Part shown: positions 1 to 4,944 of the stretch, in pieces
How positions within the stretch are numbered: the stretch's first letter is position 1
Layout of the letters: every line of letters starts with the position of its first letter
Assembly: GCA_903915315.1 (NCBI GenBank)
Contig: CAIWSO010000396.1
Span: 1-6,114, forward strand
From: an uncultured Spartobacteria bacterium
GTDB taxonomy: Bacteria > Verrucomicrobiota > Verrucomicrobiia > Chthoniobacterales > Terrimicrobiaceae
Length of the DNA stretch: 6,114 bases
Reading direction: 5' to 3'
The notes under the pieces: generated by a model
What the model saw: the letters and a program-made list of their open reading frames with translations, nothing else
The model's database searches: none
What the model was told of the DNA's origin: nothing
Position numbers and translations under genes: made by a program

Positions 1-903
1 CATTTTCGCTCCACGGAGATCTGGCAGACGGCCGTGGATGCCAATAAAAGCGACTCGCATGGCTGGCTGGGGCGGTATTTTGATTCCTGTTGTCAGGGCG
101 AAGATCCGGCTGTGGGTGTGAGTATCGGCAACCAGGCTCCGCAGGCGTTTACCGCAAAAGAGCCGCGCGGCATTTCGTTTGCGAAGCCGGAGCAGTTTCG
201 CTTCGACCTCAAGCAATCGGCTATTCCCGATGCCGCTGATGAGTTTTTCCGCTCAGTGAATGACGTTGAATCCATGGACGGGGGAAGTATTGGAATGCTC
301 CCAGGATCGAACTCAGGAGGCGGCGAGACACTGGATTTTCTCCAACGCACCGCGCTCGATGCCGTGATGTCCTCCGACAAAGTGCTCGATATCACGAAGC
401 GTTCCCGCTCGTCCGTCACCTATCCTAATAGCAAGCTTGCGAACTCGCTCAACCTCGTCGCCCGCCTCATCGGCGGGGGAATGCCGACGCGTGTTTACTA
501 TGTCGCTCAGGGTGGCTACGACACCCATAGCAACCAAGCGGGGTCTCACCAGCAATTGATGCGCGAGTTGGATTCTTCGATGAGCGCTTTTGTAGCCGAC
601 CTGAAGGCCCAAGGGAATTTTGACCGTGTGATGATGATGACATTCAGTGAATTCGGTCGCCGCGTGGCCGAGAATGGGAGCGGAGGCACGGATCATGGCG
701 CCGCCGCACCGCTGTTTGTGGCCGGTGGAGCCGTCAAGCCCGGCATCTTCGGAACCGCACCTAGCCTCACTAAACTGAATAACGGCGACCTGATTCATAG
801 TGTCGATTTTCGGAGTGTGTATGCGACAGTGCTATCGAAGTGGCTCAAAGCCCCCGTGGAGCCTATTCTGCATCGAAACTTCCCTATCTTGCCGTTTATC
901 TAA
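1..903 (+). CDS. DUF1501 family protein, C-terminal part (5' end outside window)
   Basis: The reading frame is open from the first base and ends at TAA 901-903, so 300 codons are visible and the N-terminus is missing. The first residues, HFRSTEIWQTA, match the conserved part of DUF1501 proteins, which belong to the alkaline phosphatase/sulfatase-like fold clan. Further family motifs are GYDTHSNQ (visible residues 172-179), a helix with HQQL and an AFVADL segment, FSEFGRR (215-221), then ENGSGGTDHG (224-233) followed by APLFVAGGAVKPG. The Asp and His residues in GYDTH and GTDHG are the expected metal or active-site-like positions by analogy with the fold. Family members are usually 400-500 residues, often with a twin-arginine export signal, and often sit next to DUF1549/DUF1553 cytochrome-like proteins; neither can be seen here. 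The biochemical role of the family is not established. A kinase gene follows after 78 bases in the same direction, but no functional link is evident. Confidence 0.9.
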   Translation, partial: HFRSTEIWQTAVDANKSDSHGWLGRYFDSCCQGEDPAVGVSIGNQAPQAFTAKEPRGISFAKPEQFRFDLKQSAIPDAADEFFRSVNDVESMDGGSIGMLPGSNSGGGETLDFLQRTALDAVMSSDKVLDITKRSRSSVTYPNSKLANSLNLVARLIGGGMPTRVYYVAQGGYDTHSNQAGSHQQLMRELDSSMSAFVADLKAQGNFDRVMMMTFSEFGRRVAENGSGGTDHGAAAPLFVAGGAVKPGIFGTAPSLTKLNNGDLIHSVDFRSVYATVLSKWLKAPVEPILHRNFPILPFI

Positions 904-981
904 GACCTCTAACTTGAGAAGCGCGGCGGCGGGCATTTTTTGCTGGAATGCCTGACCTGCAAAACGCATGGTCTCTCGCCT

Positions 982-1902
982 ATGTCCGTTCTTATCGTTG
1001 GTTCCATTGGGTTGGATGACATCAAAACGCAACTCGCTGAGCACAAAAACCTGCTGGGTGGCTCCGCTTCCTACGGTGCGGTTTCCGCTTCGAATTTCGG
1101 TCCGGTGAATCTGGTCGGCATCGTGGGTGAGGATTTCCCGAAAGAGCACATCGACCTCTTTTGCAATCGCGGCATCGATTTGAAGGGGCTCCAGATCGTT
1201 CCCGGTGAGACCTTCCGCTGGTCCGGCGAATACATGTGGGACATGAATACCCGCGAGACGCTGTCCATCGCGCTCAATGTCTTCGAGCATTTCACACCCA
1301 CGCTACCGAAGGAATACCACGATACTGCCTTTGTGCTTCTGGCGAACATCGCTCCCGATCTCCAGCACCATGTTCTGAACCAAGTCACCCAGCCGCGATT
1401 TGTGATCGCGGATACGATGGATCTCTGGATCAACATCGCCAAAGAGTCGCTCGCCAAGCTCGTCGCCCGCGTGGACATGCTCATCCTCAATGACGGTGAA
1501 GCCCGTCAATTCACAGGTGAGACGAGTCTCATCAAAGCCGGCAAAGCCATTCGCGCGATGGGCCCTCGGTATGTGGCTATCAAAAAAGGCGAGCACGGTT
1601 GCTTGCTCTTCGGTCCCGAGGCGGAGTTTTTCAGTTGTCCTGCGTATCCGCTCGAGGACATCCACGATCCGACCGGCGCTGGCGATAGCTTTGCCGGAGG
1701 ATTGGCTGGCTATCTCGCTGCGAACGCTGCTTCTGGGGAAGTAACCTTCGAACTGCTGAAAAAAGCCGTCGTTTATGGCAGCGTGCTCGCCAGTTACAAC
1801 GTCGAAGCCTTCAGCCTCGAGCGCCTCAAAACTGTGGACACCGCCCAAATCGAATCCCGCTACCAACTCTTCCGCCAGATCGCCCAATTTGAGGTGATCT
1901 GA
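982..1902 (+). CDS. PfkB-family carbohydrate kinase (ribokinase-like), substrate unknown
   Basis: This is a 306-residue cytoplasmic ATP-dependent sugar or nucleoside kinase of the PfkB/ribokinase superfamily, close to the usual 300-330 residues. It opens with a beta strand (SVLIVGSIGLDDI), then the glycine-rich substrate-binding segment GGSASYGAVSASNFG (from residue 26). GIVGEDFPKEHIDLF follows, then NDGEARQFTG in the middle. The C-terminal PfkB signature DPTGAGDSFAGGLAGYLA starts at residue 229; Asp235 in GAGD is the expected catalytic base, and the surrounding Gly/Ala form the anion hole. I chose ATG 982 because the protein then starts right at the first strand. The frame stays open upstream to a TTG at 940, which would add 14 unlikely residues. 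No clear Shine-Dalgarno site precedes either start. The sequence resembles an uncharacterised sugar kinase family of Bacteroidota and Verrucomicrobiota (from memory). The last 54 codons recur at 2722-2886. A FucP-type symporter lies downstream, so a sugar substrate is plausible, but fucose itself is normally phosphorylated by an FGGY kinase. Confidence 0.93.
   Translation: MSVLIVGSIGLDDIKTQLAEHKNLLGGSASYGAVSASNFGPVNLVGIVGEDFPKEHIDLFCNRGIDLKGLQIVPGETFRWSGEYMWDMNTRETLSIALNVFEHFTPTLPKEYHDTAFVLLANIAPDLQHHVLNQVTQPRFVIADTMDLWINIAKESLAKLVARVDMLILNDGEARQFTGETSLIKAGKAIRAMGPRYVAIKKGEHGCLLFGPEAEFFSCPAYPLEDIHDPTGAGDSFAGGLAGYLAANAASGEVTFELLKKAVVYGSVLASYNVEAFSLERLKTVDTAQIESRYQLFRQIAQFEVI
1738..1902 (+). 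repeat. Direct repeat, copy 1: 3' end of the kinase gene
   Basis: The last 54 codons plus stop of the kinase (residues Glu253 to Ile306) are repeated without gaps at 2722-2886, offset 984 bases. I count 17 mismatches in 165 positions (about 90% identity). Fourteen codons differ: six changes are silent and eight change the residue. The final 50 or so bases are almost identical (one silent change). This copy is part of the intact gene. Confidence 0.93.
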
Positions 1903-1913
1903 GTGGGGAGAGG

Positions 1914-1943
1914 TTGGTTTCGAGTTGGGTGCAAAATGATAAA
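1914..1943 (+). promoter_or_regulatory. Possible promoter for mazEF (weak match)
   Basis: TTGGTT (1914-1919) is followed after 18 bases by GATAAA (1938-1943), a loose match to a sigma-70 type promoter (3/6 and 4/6 consensus positions). Transcription would start near 1950 and leave a leader of about 55 bases. An alternative -35-like TTGAAC (1971-1976) has only a poor -10 (TTACTT, 1994-1999) and would give a nearly leaderless mazE message. The gene pair needs a promoter in this 103-base gap, unless it is read from the kinase, but the exact site is uncertain. Confidence 0.25.
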
Positions 1944-1964
1944 AATCGGGGGTGCATTCTCGAA

Positions 1965-1986
1965 TTCAATTTGAACACGTAGCTAC
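1965..1986. promoter_or_regulatory. Two adjacent palindromes upstream of mazE, candidate MazE/MazEF operator
   Basis: TTCAATTTGAA (1965-1975) is a perfect inverted repeat around a central T, and GTAGCTAC (1979-1986) is a perfect 8-base palindrome three bases further on. They end 20 bases before the mazE start. MazE antitoxins of the AbrB-like fold bind palindromic operators in their own promoter and repress it together with MazF. Position and symmetry fit that role; no binding site is known for this protein, so this is inference. Confidence 0.35.
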
Positions 1987-2005
1987 ATTGTGATTACTTC
2001 ACTTC

Positions 2006-2260
2006 ATGAAGACATCGCTTATTGCCATCGGAAACTCCCGTGGCATACGAATTCCTAAGCCGCTCATTGAACAGTGCGGTCTGCAGAATGAGGTTGAGAT
2101 GGATGTTCGAGATAATGCCATTATTATCCGCTCGATCAACCCCTCTCGTTTGGGTTGGGACAAGGCTTTCGCTCAAATGACTCGCCTAGGTGATGACGCT
2201 ATGCTCCAGAATGATTCCAAAGCTTCAAAATGGGATGCTGAGGAGTGGGAGTGGAAATAA
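2006..2260 (+). CDS. mazE: MazE-type antitoxin (AbrB-like DNA-binding fold)
   Basis: This 84-residue protein is the antitoxin of a type II toxin-antitoxin pair. Residues 3-44 (SLIAIGNSRGIRIPKPLIEQCG onward to IIIRSI) form the swapped-hairpin AbrB/MazE DNA-binding domain, with the hallmark IGNSRGIRIPKPL. The tail (about 48-84) is acidic and aromatic-rich, ending KWDAEEWEWK, as expected for the flexible segment that occupies the MazF active site. It should dimerise, bind the operator upstream of its own gene, and be degraded by a Lon- or Clp-type protease under stress, as known for the family. ATG 2006 is chosen because it begins MKTSLIAIGNS, the usual start of the family; no good Shine-Dalgarno site is present. 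Its stop codon TAA (2258-2260) lies inside the start of the toxin gene, so the two genes are translationally linked. Confidence 0.93.
   Translation: MKTSLIAIGNSRGIRIPKPLIEQCGLQNEVEMDVRDNAIIIRSINPSRLGWDKAFAQMTRLGDDAMLQNDSKASKWDAEEWEWK
2240..2245 (+). promoter_or_regulatory. Strong ribosome binding site for mazF
   Basis: GAGGAG lies inside the end of mazE, five bases before GTG 2251. It is the best Shine-Dalgarno sequence in the window, and it decides the toxin start in favour of GTG 2251. The other GTG, at 2245, overlaps this site and so could not use it. Confidence 0.7.
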
Positions 2261-2574
2261 AGAGGTTCGAAGTTTATCTCATCTCGTTGGATCCGACGAA
2301 GGGAAGTGAAATCTCGAAAACACGGCCATGTGTCGTCGTATCTCCGGACGAAATGAACCGCCACATCCGCACGGTCATTGTTGCGCCGATGACGACAAAG
2401 GCGCGAGCTTACCCGTCCAGAGTGGACTGTTCATTTCAAGGCAAGCACGGGCAAGTGGTCCTTGACCGAATTAGAACTGTGGACAAGACCCGCTTGGTCG
2501 AGCGACTGGGAAAGTTATCTGCAGCGACATGCGACAAGGTATCCGATGTGCTTGTTGAGATGTTTCAAAAATAA
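2251..2574 (+). CDS. mazF: MazF/PemK-type toxin endoribonuclease
   Basis: This 107-residue protein is the toxin of the pair, a sequence-specific ribonuclease cleaving single-stranded RNA. The family pattern is clear: KRFEVYLISLDPTKGSEI, KTRPCVVVSP, VIVAPMTTK, GQVVLDRIRTVDKTRL and a C-terminal helix. With GTG 2251 as start, the catalytic pair falls at Arg25 (KTRP) and Thr48 (APMTT), the same numbering as Arg25 and Thr48 of Bacillus subtilis MazF, which supports this start. GTG 2245 would add two residues. The gene overlaps mazE by 10 bases and has its own GAGGAG ribosome binding site. All residues expected for activity appear intact. The cleavage motif cannot be predicted from the sequence. 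The stop is TAA 2572-2574. Confidence 0.93.
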   Translation: MEIKRFEVYLISLDPTKGSEISKTRPCVVVSPDEMNRHIRTVIVAPMTTKARAYPSRVDCSFQGKHGQVVLDRIRTVDKTRLVERLGKLSAATCDKVSDVLVEMFQK

Positions 2575-2715
2575 ACGCGTATAGAGGACGCAAACATCCC
2601 CCTGCGGGGTGATGATCCACCGACCTGGCTCGGATATGATATGCTTTTTCGCGCGGTGATCGGTGATGCGGTAGCTGCGGATGCGGCCCCTTCCATCCCT
2701 TAGGCGCGCAGCTTC
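2575..2715. other. Unassigned spacer between mazF and the kinase fragment
   Basis: This 141-base block matches neither flank. It starts with a hairpin at 2595-2614 (CATCCCCC TGC GGGG T GATG, eight pairs with one bulged T) that lacks the following T-run of a standard terminator, though its position 20 bases after the mazF stop would suit one. A short repeat GATGCGG occurs at 2665-2671 and 2680-2686. On the + strand one frame is open to TAG 2701-2703; on the - strand a frame is open across the whole block. I recognise no protein in either. It may be a remnant of the DNA that came with mazEF. Confidence 0.4.
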
Positions 2716-2886
2716 ATGCAAGAAGTCACCTTTGAAATGCTGAAAAAAGCCGTCGTCTATGGCAGTGTTCTCAAGAGTTGCAACGTCGAAACCGTCAGCC
2801 TCGAGCGCCCCAAATCGGTGGACGCCGCCCAAATCGAATCCCGCTACCAACTCTTCCGCCAGATCGCTCAATTTGAGGTGATCTGA
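2716..2886 (+). pseudogene. Truncated duplicate of the PfkB kinase C-terminus
   Basis: Bases 2722-2886 repeat the 3' end of the kinase at 1738-1902 without gaps: 148/165 identical bases, 46/54 identical residues, with the same stop codon and the same last 18 residues. Similarity stops abruptly just upstream of 2722. The fragment lacks the ATP and substrate motifs, including GAGD, so it cannot be a kinase. An ATG at 2716 is in frame and gives a 56-codon peptide, but a TAG at 2701-2703 closes the same frame just before it, and no ribosome binding site is visible. Six of the 14 differing codons are silent, which suggests the copy diverged partly while still a functional gene, in a paralogue or in a related lineage, before truncation. 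Changes such as Leu to Pro and Ala to Lys fit later loss of constraint. It is also copy 2 of the direct repeat that brackets mazEF. Confidence 0.88.
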
Positions 2887-2953
2887 GGCTGGTTAAATGA
2901 GTTCTCATACCATTGTCCCTTTGAAATTGGACTTTGCAGCTGAAAAGGGGGGG

Positions 2954-2972
2954 CATGGCCGTCTCGGCCGTG
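2954..2972 (-). repeat. GAGACG-centred hairpin, copy 1 (reverse orientation)
   Basis: CATGGCCG TCT CGGCCGTG forms an eight-pair stem (one T-G pair) with a three-base loop. Read on the - strand it is CACGGCCGAGACGGCCATG followed by a C-run. It resembles the hairpin at 3034-3053 in core, loop and flanking C-run, but lies in the opposite orientation. Similar GAGACG-centred palindromes are, from memory, scattered between genes in Verrucomicrobiota and Planctomycetota genomes. Confidence 0.5.
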
Positions 2973-3033
2973 TGGAGACAGGTCTACTTTCTCGCACCCT
3001 GCGCCATCGGAACCAAAGGAGCAGACCGCAGCA

Positions 3034-3053
3034 CACAGGCGAGACGCGCTGTG
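3034..3053 (+). repeat. GAGACG-centred hairpin, copy 2 (forward orientation)
   Basis: CACAG GCG AGA CGC G CTGTG forms an eight-pair stem with one bulged G and the loop AGA, followed by CCCC. It is an inverted relative of copy 1 at 2954-2972; the outer arms differ while the core GAGACG and the trailing C-run are kept, and the pairing is maintained in both. Confidence 0.5.
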
Positions 3054-3068
3054 CCCCTCTACTAAAAT

Positions 3069-3089
3069 CCAAAAGCAAGCGGCTTTTGG
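3069..3089. repeat. Perfect 8-bp inverted repeat
   Basis: CCAAAAGC (3069-3076) and GCTTTTGG (3082-3089) are perfect complements around a five-base loop (AAGCG). CTA and TAG at 3062-3064 and 3090-3092 could extend the stem beyond a small internal loop. No T-run follows, so it is not a standard terminator; it may be part of the same intergenic repeat as the GAGACG hairpins. Confidence 0.6.
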
Positions 3090-3248
3090 TAGAACTGGCG
3101 AACCTCTCGCCTCGGCAAGCGCTTCAGAAACCAAAAAATTCATTTTTTGTGATAAAGCCCGCTGAATTGTTTTTCTCGGCATCGCAAAAATGCAATCGAC
3201 GGATCGAGGATCACTAGACAAGATTTGGCCGGAAAAAACTCCCACCCC

Positions 3249-4823
3249 ATGCAGAAAACACTATCTATGAAACCATCGATTTTTAGAACACCCGACGGTC
3301 GGAATCACGCCATTACCTTCGCTCTCGTCAGCTCGCTATTCCTGCTTTGGGGATTTTGTAACGGCATGATCGACGTGATGGACAAGCATTTTCAAGAGGA
3401 ACTCCATCTGACATTGGCGCAATCGGCCTGGGTCCAATTTGCGCATTACCTCGGCTATTTCCTTATGGCTATGCCTGCCGGGTGGTTGGCGAGCAAGTTG
3501 GGCTACAAGGGCGGTATCATCGCGGGGTTGCTCATGGTTGCCGTCGGAGGATTCTGGTTTATTCCTGCGACGCAGATCGCCACGTTCCCCGCCTTCCTGC
3601 TCGGTGTATGCTTGATCGCTTCGGGGTTGACCTTCTTGGAAACCGTCGCGAATCCCTACACGACAGTTTTGGGGCCAACCAAGTATGCTGCTACCCGTAT
3701 CAATCTCGCGCAATCCTGCAATGGCGTGGGCTGGATTTTCGGTCCGATTGCTGGAGCGGCCTTCTTTTACGGTAAGGATGCCAGCGGCCAAAGTACGGGT
3801 TCGGAAACGCTCTGGATACCTTATGCGGCCATTGGTGTGTTTGTGCTCATTCTCGCCGTAGTCTTCGCTTTTTGTAAATTGCCTGACATCAAGTCCGACG
3901 ATGAGTTTCACCTTGATGAGGTCAGCCCTGCAGACGGCAAACCAAAAGCCAATCGTCGGCTTGCGCTAAGCCTGGTCTGGTTGAATGTCGTGGTGCTCTC
4001 TGTCGCGATTGGTATGATCGTATCGGCCATCGTTGCCATTCCCGCCGTGGGAGCAAAGCTTGGCATGACCGAAAATCAAGCCCTCTGGTATGCCTCGGGG
4101 CTTCTGACTGCGCTGGGAACGGTCGCCCTCTTTTTCAAAAGCAGCCAAATCAAAAATGAGAGTATCTGGAGTCAACCGCATTTCTCGGGAGCCACGCTGA
4201 CCCAGTTTTTTTACGTTGCGGCCCAGTGCGGCATCTTCGCCTATTTCATCAACTACATGACCTCGCAAATCCCGCCAGTGCCGGATGCGTGGAGCACTGG
4301 CACCTTCGGTTCCTGGTTTGAGATTCACAAGAACGGGTTTCTGGGGCTCAGCGATAAAGGTGCCTCCAGCTTGGCTTCGGTTGGATTTATGTGCTTCCTA
4401 GCTGGTCGCATCATTGGAGCTGCCCTGCTCAAAAAGTTCCCTGCTCATAAGGTGCTGGCGGCTTTTGCGATTCTCGCGGGGCTTTGCAGTCTCGCGGTCT
4501 TTCTGAAGTTGGGTTGGCTCTCTGCGGTAGCCCTCTTTCTCACTTACCTTTTCATGTCCATCATGTTCCCGACGATCTTCTCGCTGGGTATTCACGGATT
4601 GGGTAGTCGCGCCAAGAATGCCTCGTCTTTCATCGTGATGGCGATCATGGGCGGAGCGATCATGCCGAAGCTTATGGGTCACATTGCAGACAGCAGCGAT
4701 ATGTCTACGGGATTCATCGTGCCGCTCGCCTGCTTTGTGTTCGTGGCCTTCTACGGATTGGTTTGGTCGAAGCTCAGTCAATCGGAAGGCGGCGTTGCCA
4801 TCAAACTCAACTCCGGCCACTAA
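3249..4823 (+). CDS. fucP: FucP-type MFS sugar:H+ symporter (L-fucose permease family)
   Basis: A 524-residue inner-membrane sugar importer driven by the proton gradient. It has the main marks of the FucP family. FALVSSLFLLWGFCNG leads to Asp42 in NGMIDVMDKHFQ. Glu131 lies in LETVANPYTTVLGP, followed by RINLAQSCN. The C-half contains FMSIMFPTIFSLGIHGLG and SSFIVMAIMGGAIMPKLMG. Asp42 and Glu131 match Asp46 and Glu135 of E. coli FucP, the proton-coupling and sugar-site residues, so coupling is probably intact. E. coli FucP has 438 residues. The excess here is mostly an insertion between the N and C halves that includes two hydrophobic stretches (about 242-266 and 278-297), plus a longer loop near DAWSTGTFGSWFEIHKNG. 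Fucose is the default guess, but relatives carry glucose, galactose or others. ATG 3249 is preferred; ATG 3267 and TTG 3225 are in-frame alternatives, and none has a good ribosome binding site. Confidence 0.9.
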   Translation: MQKTLSMKPSIFRTPDGRNHAITFALVSSLFLLWGFCNGMIDVMDKHFQEELHLTLAQSAWVQFAHYLGYFLMAMPAGWLASKLGYKGGIIAGLLMVAVGGFWFIPATQIATFPAFLLGVCLIASGLTFLETVANPYTTVLGPTKYAATRINLAQSCNGVGWIFGPIAGAAFFYGKDASGQSTGSETLWIPYAAIGVFVLILAVVFAFCKLPDIKSDDEFHLDEVSPADGKPKANRRLALSLVWLNVVVLSVAIGMIVSAIVAIPAVGAKLGMTENQALWYASGLLTALGTVALFFKSSQIKNESIWSQPHFSGATLTQFFYVAAQCGIFAYFINYMTSQIPPVPDAWSTGTFGSWFEIHKNGFLGLSDKGASSLASVGFMCFLAGRIIGAALLKKFPAHKVLAAFAILAGLCSLAVFLKLGWLSAVALFLTYLFMSIMFPTIFSLGIHGLGSRAKNASSFIVMAIMGGAIMPKLMGHIADSSDMSTGFIVPLACFVFVAFYGLVWSKLSQSEGGVAIKLNSGH

Positions 4824-4944
4824 ATCGGTAGTGGGGTAGGTGGGGTGGATTTTTCCTTTAGCGCTTCTGTCACGCCTTGGCGGAAGCGACTTGGGTGTGG
4901 ACCCACCTTGTTAGCGTGTGCAGGTAGCGGGTAGGTAATTCGAT
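4824..4944. other. Intergenic hairpins between the symporter and the AspT-type transporter
   Basis: The 121-base gap holds a stem at 4862-4888: CGCTTC and GAAGCG as outer arms, CGCC and GGCG as inner arms, and a five-base bulge on the left side. A second small stem follows at 4892-4905 (TGGGT, GTGG loop, ACCCA). Neither is followed by a T-run, so a rho-independent terminator is not supported. An A/T-richer stretch with GGTAGGTAATTCG leads into the next gene. Confidence 0.4.

Larger units (their letters stand above)
2887..3248. other. Hairpin-rich intergenic region upstream of the symporter gene
   Basis: I find no credible gene in these 362 bases; the open frames on either strand have low-complexity or unfamiliar translations. 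The stretch has two GAGACG-centred hairpins in opposite orientation (2954-2972 and 3034-3053). Three further inverted repeats follow: 3069-3089, 3097-3111 (GGCGA, five-base loop, TCGCC) and the palindrome AAGCGCTT (3117-3124). The last 120 bases are A/T-richer (near 3129-3156) and probably contain the promoter of the symporter gene. GATAAA (3151-3156) preceded by TGT is the best -10-like site, but no -35 sits at a good distance. Confidence 0.5.

Noticed and set aside
313..798. Long open frame on the - strand opposite the DUF1501 gene
   Set aside because: It is antisense to a gene with clear family motifs and its translation shows no recognisable domain; high-GC coding DNA commonly gives such shadows.
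932..952. Inverted repeat GGCATT / AATGCC between the DUF1501 and kinase genes, considered as a terminator
   Set aside because: The stem is only six pairs with a nine-base loop and no T-run follows; the T-run lies inside the loop instead.
2595..2614. Hairpin after mazF considered as a rho-independent terminator
   Set aside because: The stem is good but the following sequence (ATCCACCGACC) has no T-run, so I list it only as part of the spacer.
2515..2871. Open frame on the - strand spanning the kinase fragment and the mazF end
   Set aside because: Its first half is the antisense of the kinase copy, and the same antisense reading occurs opposite the intact kinase at 1303-1887; only the middle part (2575-2715) stays unexplained.
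2954..3111. CRISPR array or attachment site in the hairpin region
   Set aside because: The repeats are only two, inverted to each other and imperfect, without regular spacers; no integrase or cas gene is present.
2897..3217. 106-codon open frame on the + strand in the hairpin region
   Set aside because: It runs straight through both GAGACG hairpins and further inverted repeats, is Arg/Lys/Ser-rich without a known domain, and has no ribosome binding site.
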